From the NCBI GenBank assembly GCA_017613475.1, contig JAGADT010000041.1, positions 1 through 7,139 on the forward strand: DNA of 7,139 nucleotides, read 5' to 3'. The position numbers and the translations under genes were made by a program. Below the pieces are notes generated by a model. It was not told the DNA's origin and ran no database searches. It saw nothing but the letters and a program-made list of their open reading frames with translations. The stretch is from Desulfovibrionaceae bacterium (GTDB taxonomy: Bacteria > Desulfobacterota > Desulfovibrionia > Desulfovibrionales > Desulfovibrionaceae). Every line of letters begins with the position of its first letter. Position 1 is the stretch's first letter. Below are positions 1 to 4,694 of the stretch, in pieces.

Positions 1-1009
1 GCTGTGTTTCAGGACCTGCCTGCGAAATCAGCGTGCGCACAATGGCATTGCCGCTGGTGTTGTTCCAGTAGGCCTGGGGCTTGCTGTCGGGATCGACCTG
101 CAGGTCATAGAGATACTGGATAATGTCCCAGGGGCAGTAGATTTCCGTCTGTTTGCCAAAACGGTAGCCATCGTACCATTCTTTCAGCACGCCTTTTTTG
201 TCCTGAAGACCTGCTTCGTTGAGCATGGCATCCACTTCGGCAGGGGTAAAGCCGAACTTGTCCGCGTACTGCGCGTCAGAAACGCCATAGCACTTGAAAT
301 TGTTCAGCCCCGTGAAAATGCTTTCCCTGGCGATGCGCAGGCAGCCGGTGAGCACGGCAAATTTCAGCGAAGGATTGGTCTTGAGCGCGGCACCCAGGAG
401 ATTGCGCATGAAGCCAACCATCTCTTTATAAAAGCCGTTTTGCTCAGCATGGCTGATGGGCACGTCGTACTCGTCAATGAGCAGGATAACGGGCTTTCCC
501 CAGTGCGCCTCAAGCGCGCGGCAGAGAACCAGGAGAACATTTGAGAGTTCGGAAGAGTCTGCCTCGCGGTTCCTCACCCGGCGAAGCAGCATTTTGTCTT
601 CCTGCTCAACCTTATGGCTTTCAGAAAGATAAGCATTATCGCTGCACAGTCGCACAGCTATTTCTCTGAAAAGGGTCAGGGAACTGCAAAAATCTTGCCC
701 TTCCACGCCCTTGAGCGACAAAAAGACCGCAGGATATTGATTCATCCACGCTTCGCAGAGCCTGGCATTTTTAGAAACTGCCAGCCCTTCAAATATCTGT
801 CGGCTGTCCTTCCTGATATCAAAAAATTCCTGGAGCATGGTCATGGCCAGCGTCTTGCCAAAGCGGCGGGGGCGGGTGATGAGCGAGACCAGCGGCTGAT
901 TATCGGCAAGCATTTCCTCAATCAGCCCCGTCTTGTCCACATAATACCGTTTTTCTTCGCGCAGCCGCCGGAAAAATTCGCCGCCAATAGAGAGATTGAG
1001 GGGAGCCAT
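1..1009 (-). CDS. AAA-ATPase-like protein (PD-(D/E)XK nuclease superfamily type), N-terminal part
   Basis: The 336 visible residues match the AAA-ATPase-like family (Pfam AAA-ATPase_like type), whose members usually end in a PD-(D/E)XK nuclease-like domain; that half would lie beyond the window. Seen directly: the usual N-terminal block YYVDKTGLIEEML (residues 22-34), a Walker A-like loop RPRRFGKT (46-53), a Walker B-like strand PVILLIDEYD (173-182), a TGCLRIARESIFTGLNNF block, and WYDGYRFG further on. The ATG at 1009 is chosen because AAGGAG (1017-1022) sits 7 nt upstream and the family motif starts about 20 residues in. A promoter-like pair lies at 1047-1075, so the gene probably has its own transcript. 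The family is common, in many copies, in anaerobic gut bacteria and Desulfovibrionaceae; its physiological role is poorly known. The ATPase fold is well supported, the nuclease half is inferred. Confidence 0.9.
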   Translation of the reverse strand, partial: MAPLNLSIGGEFFRRLREEKRYYVDKTGLIEEMLADNQPLVSLITRPRRFGKTLAMTMLQEFFDIRKDSRQIFEGLAVSKNARLCEAWMNQYPAVFLSLKGVEGQDFCSSLTLFREIAVRLCSDNAYLSESHKVEQEDKMLLRRVRNREADSSELSNVLLVLCRALEAHWGKPVILLIDEYDVPISHAEQNGFYKEMVGFMRNLLGAALKTNPSLKFAVLTGCLRIARESIFTGLNNFKCYGVSDAQYADKFGFTPAEVDAMLNEAGLQDKKGVLKEWYDGYRFGKQTEIYCPWDIIQYLYDLQVDPDSKPQAYWNNTSGNAIVRTLISQAGPETQ

Positions 1010-1016
1010 GCTTTCA

Positions 1017-1022
1017 CTCCTT
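1017..1022 (-). promoter_or_regulatory. Ribosome binding site of the AAA-ATPase-like gene
   Basis: AAGGAG on the minus strand, 7 nt before the ATG at 1009. It fixes the start of the AAA-ATPase-like gene. Confidence 0.8.
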
Positions 1023-1046
1023 GCCGTTGATGTTCCTGGCGTTTTT

Positions 1047-1075
1047 ATCCTAGCGTGATGTTTGGCAGCAATCAA
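1047..1075 (-). promoter_or_regulatory. Candidate sigma-70 promoter for the AAA-ATPase-like gene
   Basis: On the minus strand, TTGATT (1070-1075, 4/6 match to the -35 consensus) is followed after exactly 17 bp by TAGGAT (1047-1052, 4/6 match to the -10). Transcription would start near 1040, about 30 nt before the start codon. The position just after a cluster of terminator-like hairpins fits a promoter that isolates this gene from the Sel1 genes upstream. This is a pattern match only. Confidence 0.5.
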
Positions 1076-1096
1076 GCGTGCTGAAGCCCGCCCAGC

Positions 1097-1147
1097 GCTT
1101 CCACAGTCCCGAGTTGAGCGAGGATACTAAAAGGGGCAATGCCCCCT
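1097..1147. repeat. 51-bp direct repeat, copy A (terminator cassette)
   Basis: This segment matches 1257-1307 at 42 of 51 positions by eye. It contains AGCGAGGATA, then TAAAAGGGG and a GGGGC-AAT-GCCCC hairpin. On the minus strand the hairpin (1133-1145) is followed by TTTT (1129-1132), which is the form of a Rho-independent terminator. No gene ends immediately before it, so it looks like an orphan duplicate of the terminator behind the 1306-1659 gene. Confidence 0.75.
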
Positions 1148-1180
1148 GCGTCCTGCAGCGGACTATGCCCCCGTGAGTGA

Positions 1181-1229
1181 CTAAATGCCGCAATGCGGCA
1201 GGCAATGCCCCGTGAATTGGAACATTTAG
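1181..1229. repeat. Intergenic palindromic element (nested hairpins)
   Basis: CTAAATG (1181-1187) and its complement CATTTAG (1223-1229) enclose a near-perfect palindrome TGCCGC-AAT-GCGGCA (1186-1200) and a short GGCAATGCC (1201-1209). The arrangement resembles small REP/BIME-type extragenic palindromes. It contains no credible coding frame. Confidence 0.5.
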
Positions 1230-1256
1230 CCGCTTGCCGCTGACTGGGCTTTTTGC

Positions 1257-1307
1257 GTTTCCACAACCCTGAGTTAAGCGAGGATAATAAAAGGGGAATC
1301 GCCCCCT
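1257..1307. repeat. 51-bp direct repeat, copy B (terminator cassette)
   Basis: Second copy of the 1097-1147 element, 160 bp away. It overlaps the stop codon of the small secreted Sel1 gene. Differences from copy A include three positions in the hairpin, which weaken its stem. Confidence 0.75.
1289..1306 (-). terminator. Terminator of the small secreted Sel1 gene
   Basis: On the minus strand GGGGG-CGATT-CCCC is followed by TTTTATTAT. The hairpin starts inside the TAG stop codon. The stem is only 4 bp, shorter than the 5-bp stem in the sister elements at 1133-1145 and 3815-3827, so efficiency is uncertain. Confidence 0.5.
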
Positions 1308-1659
1308 ACTGGCAGAGCTTGCAGGCTTGCTCAAAGCCGTTCTTGCAGGATTTGGCGTACCAGTCTTTGGCAATTTTGGCGTTTTTCTGCACGCCCAGGC
1401 CTTCCTCATACATGCCGCCCAGGTAGAACTGCGAAGAGGCGTCGCCCTGGTCCGCGGCCTTGCGGTACCATTCCGCGGCCTTGGCGTAGCTGCGCGGGAC
1501 GCCTTTGCCTTCCTCAAAGTTGCCGCCAAGCTCGCGCAGCGCGTTGACGTCGCCCTTTTGGGCAAGGGCCTGGGTTTCTTCAAAGCTGGCTGCCTGCGCC
1601 GCGCCGGCCGTAAGGGCAAGGGCGAAGAGCAGGGCAAGGGTCTGTTTAAGTCCTTTCAT
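1306..1659 (-). CDS. Small secreted Sel1-repeat protein (117 aa)
   Basis: The protein opens with a clear Sec signal peptide: MKGLKQ, a hydrophobic stretch of about 13 residues and AGAAQA, with likely cleavage near residue 23. It should therefore act in the periplasm or outside. The mature part holds about two 36-residue Sel1 (SEL1-like, TPR-related) repeats, seen as AKAAEWYRKAADQGDASSQ and YLGGMYEEGLGVQK. It ends in a Cys-x7-Cys repeat (SCKNGFEQAC) plus one more Cys. Sel1 repeats form helical solenoids that bind other proteins; no enzymatic motif is present. The ATG at 1659 is preferred over a longer frame reaching 1773 because AGGAGG lies 5 nt upstream and the signal peptide begins here. Neighbours are the broken Sel1 gene upstream and the AAA-ATPase-like gene downstream. 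The binding partner is unknown. Confidence 0.88.
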   Translation of the reverse strand: MKGLKQTLALLFALALTAGAAQAASFEETQALAQKGDVNALRELGGNFEEGKGVPRSYAKAAEWYRKAADQGDASSQFYLGGMYEEGLGVQKNAKIAKDWYAKSCKNGFEQACKLCQ

Positions 1660-1664
1660 GGTTT

Positions 1665-1670
1665 CCTCCT
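1665..1670 (-). promoter_or_regulatory. Ribosome binding site of the small secreted Sel1 gene
   Basis: A perfect AGGAGG on the minus strand, 5 nt before the ATG at 1659. It decides the start in favour of the signal-peptide form. Confidence 0.85.
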
Positions 1671-1679
1671 GATGGGGCA

Positions 1680-1694
1680 GGGGGCAATGCCCCC
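1680..1694. repeat. GGGGGC-AAT-GCCCCC hairpin in the 5' leader
   Basis: Perfect 6-bp inverted repeat with a 3-base loop, 10 bp upstream of the Shine-Dalgarno sequence of the 1306-1659 gene. It belongs to the same hairpin family as the terminators here, but sits in the leader of a gene. On the plus strand it is followed by a T-rich stretch, but no plus-strand gene ends here. It could affect translation or transcript stability. Confidence 0.55.
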
Positions 1695-1847
1695 GCTTTT
1701 GTTCATGTGCTTGATGCCAAAGCATCCGGGTCCCTGAGCCTAAAGCGAAACGGGGTTTTAATAAAGGGGGCAATGCCGCGGAAGATTTCGGGCTTCGGCG
1801 CGGCTCTTATTGATTTGCGGAGGCGCGGGGAGATTAACAGAAGAGCG

Positions 1848-1868
1848 TTACAGGATGCGCGCCTGTAA
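1848..1868. repeat. Perfect 7-bp inverted repeat TTACAGG-N7-CCTGTAA
   Basis: Two 7-base arms with a 7-base spacer, about 30 bp downstream of the broken Sel1 gene tail. It has no T tract after it in the minus direction, so a Rho-independent terminator is unlikely. It may be a binding site or a remnant of an extragenic palindrome. Confidence 0.4.
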
Positions 1869-1899
1869 ATGCAGCGCTGCTGCCAGGAATCCCGTCTTT

Positions 1900-2036
1900 T
1901 TACAGTTTCTGGCATTTTCTGCAGGCCTGCCTGTGCCCGTTTTTGCAGGCCTTGCCGTACCAGTCCCTGGCTGCGGACAGGTCACGCGGCACGCCCTGCC
2001 GTACTCGCAGTTCATGCCCAAGGCGCCGGGGCGTCA
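1900..2036 (-). pseudogene. Frameshifted remnant of the terminal Sel1 repeat
   Basis: Just past the TGA at 2034-2036 the same frame reads LGMNCEYG, then the repeat continues one frame over as QGVPRDLSAARDWYGKACKN, ending at TAA (1900). Together they make one complete 36-residue Sel1 repeat with the same Cys-x7-Cys ending (ACKNGHRQAC) as the neighbouring genes. One G of the usual CCTGGCC is missing near 1998 on the plus strand, which explains the frame change. No start codon or ribosome binding site serves it. It is best read as the original C-terminus of the large Sel1 gene, lost by a stop codon and a 1-bp deletion. Confidence 0.7.
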
Positions 2037-3029
2037 GGCAGAAGTGGGCGTGATCAGCTTTATGACCGGCTTTTTCATTGCGCGCAAATGGGCCTTTGCG
2101 GCGGCGTGTCCCTGATCTGCGGCTTTTTGGTACCACTCAGCCGCTTTGGCGCGGTCCTTCGGCACGCCCTGGCCGTTTTCGTACATCACGCCCAGGCTGT
2201 ACTGCGCGTTGGCATTGCCGTGACCTGCGGACTTCAGGTACCACTTGAGGGCATGGGCGTAGCTTTGGGGGACGCCTTGCCCTTTGCGGTACATATCGCC
2301 CAGGCTGTTCTGCGCGCCGGCGTGCCCCCGCTCGGCGGATTTGCGGTACCATTCCGCGGCTTTGGCGTAATCCTGCGGCACGCCATGCCCGTTTTTGTAC
2401 ATCCCTCCCAGGTTGCTCTGCGCGTTGGCATCGCCCAGCGCAGCTGCCTTTTCGTACCATGCGCGGGCCGCTGCAAAGTCTTTTTGGACGCCTTCGCCTT
2501 TGTAATACATCGCGCCAAGATTATTCTGTGCGCCGGCGTGGCCCTGTTCTGCTGCTTTGCGGTACCATTCAAACGCCTTTTCCTGGCTCTTCGGGACGCC
2601 AAGACCAAGCTTATACATCACGCCCAGAGCAAACTGCGCGTCAGCGTATCCCTGGCCGGCGGCTTTTTCAAACCATCCGCGGGCCTGCTGGTAATCCCTG
2701 GTCACGCCCCTGCCGTTTTGGTACATCATGCCCAGGGCAAACTGCGCGCCGGCGTGCCTTCTGGCGGCGGCTTTTCGGAACCATTCGCGGGCTTTTTGGC
2801 AATCCTTGGGCACGCCCTGGCCCGTGTCGTGCATGACGCCCAAGGCATACGGCGCGTCAGGCTGCCCCTGTTCTGCAGCTTTCTCAAACCATTCGCGCGC
2901 CTTTAAGTAATCCCGCGGCACGCTTTTGCCGTAATAGAACATCCAGCCCAGGTTGAACTGCGCGGCAGGGTTGCCCTGTTCGGCGGCCTTCAAATACCAT
3001 TCGCGCGCCTTTTGGTAGTCCTGCGGCAA
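2034..3029 (-). CDS. Sel1-repeat protein, distal fragment after in-frame amber codon
   Basis: Carries most of one repeat, eight full 36-residue Sel1 repeats and a partial one, in the same frame as the fragment at 3033-3662. Each unit follows the pattern xxLGxMYxxGxGVPxDxxKAxEWYxKAAxxGxxxAQ. It ends with a non-repeat stretch, MKKPVIKLITPTSA, then TGA. The only start at the fragment's edge is TTG (3029), with no proper Shine-Dalgarno and in the middle of a repeat, so independent translation is doubtful. The simplest reading is that 3662-2034 was one gene of about 542 residues. Translation of this half would need readthrough or suppression of the TAG at 3033. It probably no longer makes protein. 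Confidence 0.6.
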   Translation of the reverse strand: MPQDYQKAREWYLKAAEQGNPAAQFNLGWMFYYGKSVPRDYLKAREWFEKAAEQGQPDAPYALGVMHDTGQGVPKDCQKAREWFRKAAARRHAGAQFALGMMYQNGRGVTRDYQQARGWFEKAAGQGYADAQFALGVMYKLGLGVPKSQEKAFEWYRKAAEQGHAGAQNNLGAMYYKGEGVQKDFAAARAWYEKAAALGDANAQSNLGGMYKNGHGVPQDYAKAAEWYRKSAERGHAGAQNSLGDMYRKGQGVPQSYAHALKWYLKSAGHGNANAQYSLGVMYENGQGVPKDRAKAAEWYQKAADQGHAAAKAHLRAMKKPVIKLITPTSA

Positions 3030-3032
3030 GCC

Positions 3033-3035
3033 CTA
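3033..3035 (-). other. In-frame TAG interrupting the large Sel1 gene
   Basis: The reading is CNG-TAG-GLPQDYQKA, where sister repeats have NGQGVPQDY. A single C-to-T change turns CAG (Gln) into TAG. The frame is open on both sides for hundreds of bases. A nonsense mutation is the likeliest cause; suppression or pyrrolysine insertion is possible in principle but unsupported here. Confidence 0.8.
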
Positions 3036-3662
3036 GCCATTGCAGTGCATGCAGCCCAGATGGTTCTGAGCCTTGGCGTGCCCCTGTTCAGCGGACCTTT
3101 TGTACCATTCAGCGGCGGCTGCAAGATCTTTAGGCACGCCGTGGCCGTTTTCGTACATTTCGCCAAGGCGGCACTGCGCCTCGGGGTGCCCTTGGGCCGC
3201 TGCCTTTTGGTACCAGAGGGCAGCCTTGGCCAAATTCTGCAGGACCCCGCGGCCAGAATAATACTTTTCACCCAGGGCGAGCTGTTCAGCGGCGTTTTCC
3301 GGCTCGCAAGGGGCGTTTTCTGGTTCGCCGGCCTTTTTGAACCACACGCCGGCAGACTCCGTGCAGTCGTGCGCAGCGCCCCCGGCAGGCCCGCAGCTTT
3401 CGCAAGGGGAGAAGCGGATTTGCAGGCCGCCTTCCAGGGCGCATTCCTTAACAGCCTGGACCTGTCTGGCCCATGAGTCGTTAAGGGGCCGGAAAGGCGC
3501 CCGTTTGGCGGCGTCTCCAGGTCCGGCGGACGGCGTGCCAAAGCCCTGCGCGTTGCTGCATGCGCTGCCTTTTGCCGCATCCAGGCCAGGCTTTGGCATG
3601 GTTCCAGGTGCGCACTGCGCATCTGCGCTGCCGTCTCCGGCTTGTTTCTCAAGGACTGTCAT
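3033..3662 (-). CDS. Sel1-repeat protein, N-terminal fragment (209 aa) with Cys-rich head
   Basis: The ATG at 3662 follows GGAG (3671-3674) with 8 nt spacing. There is no signal peptide or membrane segment, unlike the other Sel1 genes here. Residues 1-127 form a non-repeat head with seven cysteines, including a CESC pair (87-90), and the short internal duplication EPENAPCEPENA (113-124). Two complete Sel1 repeats follow (128-163, 164-199), then ten residues of a third before TAG. The head also shows faint repeat-like text (GDGSADAQC), perhaps a degenerate unit. The frame continues unbroken after the TAG through 2034, so this is probably the front of a disrupted gene rather than a complete protein. 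As translated it would be a short cytoplasmic Sel1 protein with an unfinished solenoid. No function can be assigned beyond likely protein binding. Confidence 0.65.
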   Translation of the reverse strand: MTVLEKQAGDGSADAQCAPGTMPKPGLDAAKGSACSNAQGFGTPSAGPGDAAKRAPFRPLNDSWARQVQAVKECALEGGLQIRFSPCESCGPAGGAAHDCTESAGVWFKKAGEPENAPCEPENAAEQLALGEKYYSGRGVLQNLAKAALWYQKAAAQGHPEAQCRLGEMYENGHGVPKDLAAAAEWYKRSAEQGHAKAQNHLGCMHCNG

Positions 3663-3810
3663 GATGGGTTCTCCGTAGCGGTGCCGGCCTCATTTGCGCG
3701 AGGCAAAGGCCTGCCGCGTCCGCGCTCCGGCTGCCTGCGCCATTGGCGTTTTCGTTTATGTGCATAAAACCGCAGCTTTCATAGAAAGCCCGCTGAGGAT
3801 GCCCGGTAAT
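3663..3810. other. Intergenic region upstream of the broken Sel1 gene
   Basis: Contains GCTTTC-ATA-GAAAGC (3775-3789), TTTATG-TG-CATAAA (3755-3768) and CGCC-ATT-GGCG (3739-3749). The first two are AT-richer than the surroundings and spaced closely, so they might be operator sites, but no clear -35/-10 pair could be paired with them. No coding frame is supportable. Confidence 0.35.
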
Positions 3811-3828
3811 AAAAGGGGCAATGCCCCC
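3811..3828 (-). terminator. Terminator of the membrane-anchored Sel1 gene
   Basis: On the minus strand GGGGGC-ATT-GCCCC is followed by TTTTATTA, starting about 8 nt after the TGA stop. Five-base GC stem, 3-base loop and a T tract make a standard Rho-independent terminator. Confidence 0.75.
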
Positions 3829-3835
3829 AGCGCTT

Positions 3836-4354
3836 TCAGCGGTACAGGATTAGCATGGAGCGCGCCTGCCCCTCCCCCTGTGCGGCGGCTTTTTCCCACC
3901 ATTCGCGGGCTTTTGCCAGGTCCCTGGGAACGCTTTGGCCCAGGTGGTACATGTTGCCCAGGTGGGACTGCGCTTCTGCGTGCCCCCGCATGGCGGCGTT
4001 TTCGTACCAGAAGAAGGCCTTCGTGTAATCCTGCGGGATGGAGTCCCCTATGTAGTACATGTTCCCCAGGTTGAACTGCGCCTGAGGGTCCCCTTTCTGG
4101 GCGGCTTCCTCCCACATGGCGAGGATCTGTTTGTCCTCCTCGGGCATGCTTCCCTCTGCGGCGTTCCCGTCCGGCGCATTACGGAGATCCGCGCCTTTTT
4201 TCAGCAGCCTGGCGAGGAATTCATCCAGGCTGGAAACGTTCCCGCCAGGCTTATTGGCGGAGTCCCCGTCTTTTTGAAGCGCATCCCTTTTCTTTAGCCA
4301 CGAAAAAATGCCCAGGGCCCCGGCGGCCGCCGCCGTTGTGAAGAGCAGTCCCAT
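3836..4354 (-). CDS. Small membrane-anchored Sel1-repeat protein (172 aa)
   Basis: The ATG at 4354 has a perfect AGGAGG 5 nt upstream; a longer open frame reaching 4513 runs through a terminator hairpin and is not credible. Residues 2-19 (GLLFTTAAAAGALGIFSWL) are hydrophobic and followed by KKRD. There is no typical signal peptidase site, so it is probably an N-terminal membrane anchor. A polar stretch (about 20-85) leads to two complete Sel1 repeats, FNLGNMYYIGDSIPQDYTKA... and SHLGNMYHLGQSVPRDLAKA..., ending in SMLILYR. Unlike its neighbours it lacks the terminal Cys-x7-Cys repeat. It sits between two terminators (4472-4500 and 3811-3828), so it is likely a single-gene transcript. A membrane-tethered protein-interaction module is the natural inference; its partner is unknown. 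Confidence 0.88.
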   Translation of the reverse strand: MGLLFTTAAAAGALGIFSWLKKRDALQKDGDSANKPGGNVSSLDEFLARLLKKGADLRNAPDGNAAEGSMPEEDKQILAMWEEAAQKGDPQAQFNLGNMYYIGDSIPQDYTKAFFWYENAAMRGHAEAQSHLGNMYHLGQSVPRDLAKAREWWEKAAAQGEGQARSMLILYR

Positions 4355-4359
4355 ACGCG

Positions 4360-4365
4360 CCTCCT
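4360..4365 (-). promoter_or_regulatory. Ribosome binding site of the membrane-anchored Sel1 gene
   Basis: AGGAGG on the minus strand, 5 nt before the ATG at 4354. It selects this start over upstream in-frame codons. Confidence 0.85.
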
Positions 4366-4471
4366 CATATCGTTTGTTCTTCTGATCCAGTCCGTAAGGG
4401 CATGAATCGTTTCCGGCAAAAGCTACTGCCTGCTGGCCGCTGCAGGGCGGCAAATGCCAGCTTGAAGCATG

Positions 4472-4500
4472 AAAAAAGGGCAGCCCGCTTGCCGCTGCCC
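4472..4500 (-). terminator. Strong Rho-independent terminator-like hairpin
   Basis: On the minus strand GGGCAGC, a 9-base loop, GCTGCCC, then TTTTTT (4472-4477). A seven-base GC-rich stem with a six-T tract is the best terminator in the window. It is the last in a row of hairpins after the 15-repeat Sel1 gene and would insulate the next gene. Confidence 0.8.
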
Positions 4501-4687
4501 CTTGGGAAAGCATGGGGCACGGCCCCTTTTACTCAATGAATCCGCAAAGCCCCCAGCCGCCAGCAGGTGAATGAAAGCGCCAGTGGCGCGCTGCCCCTTG
4601 GGAAAGCATGGGGCACGGCCCCTTTTGTTCAATGAAATCCGCAAAGCCCTCAGCTTCCAGCAGGTGAATGAAAGCGCCAATGGCGCA
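4494..4687. repeat. Tandem ~96-bp repeat, two copies
   Basis: Copy 1 begins at 4494 and copy 2 at 4590, sharing GCTGCCCCTTGGGAAAGCAT, GGGGCACGGCCCCTTTT, TCAATGAA, TCCGCAAAGCCC, and CAGCAGGTGAATGAAAGCGC. The second copy is one base longer. A diverged partial copy seems to precede at about 4458-4493. Each unit carries a GGGGC-ACG-GCCCC hairpin and a GCGCC-ANT-GGCGC hairpin. Confidence 0.8.
4666..4686 (-). terminator. Terminator of the 15-repeat Sel1 gene
   Basis: GCGCC-ATT-GGCGC (4674-4686) followed by TTTCATTC on the minus strand, about 8 nt after the TAA stop. A perfect five-base GC stem, though the T tract is short. Further hairpins and a stronger terminator follow downstream. Confidence 0.6.
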
Positions 4688-4694
4688 CTGCCGA

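Larger units (their letters stand above)
1671..1899. other. Intergenic region between the broken Sel1 gene and the small secreted Sel1 gene
   Basis: No supportable gene. It holds the perfect hairpin at 1680-1694, GATGC-CAAA-GCATC (1713-1726), a degenerate GGGGGCAATGCCGCGG element (1766-1781), the inverted repeat TTACAGG-N7-CCTGTAA (1848-1868) and the 10-bp palindrome GCAGCGCTGC (1871-1880). No convincing -35/-10 pair was found for the downstream gene. Confidence 0.5.
4366..4694. other. Intergenic region with tandem hairpin repeats
   Basis: Separates the two Sel1 genes. The right part is filled by tandem ~96-bp repeats with terminator-like hairpins. The left part, 4366-4470, should contain the promoter of the 3836-4354 gene; the best candidate, TTGCCG then 17 bp then TACGGA, matches the -10 poorly and is not called. 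Open frames through this region are not supported by ribosome binding sites. Confidence 0.5.

Noticed and set aside
614..1030. Plus-strand frame of 138 codons inside the AAA-ATPase-like gene
   Set aside because: The minus-strand frame carries clear Walker motifs over the same bases; this is its shadow.
1129..1307. CRISPR-like array in the repeated intergenic sequences
   Set aside because: Only two 51-bp copies, imperfect, with no regular unique spacers and no cas genes.
1050..1637. Minus-strand frame of 195 codons overlapping the small secreted Sel1 gene
   Set aside because: Arg/Pro-rich off-frame translation that passes through the terminator and hairpins; the Sel1 frame with signal peptide and AGGAGG is clearly the real one.
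2034..2036. TGA read as selenocysteine to extend the large Sel1 protein
   Set aside because: Sel1 repeats have no redox role needing Sec at this spot, the frame is lost about 35 bases later by a 1-bp deletion, and no SECIS-like hairpin was evident.
1869..2906. Long plus-strand open frame (345 codons) opposite the large Sel1 gene
   Set aside because: It has a ~108-bp periodic composition mirroring the Sel1 repeats on the other strand, no ribosome binding site and no recognisable domain. GC-rich repeat coding with few antisense stops explains it.
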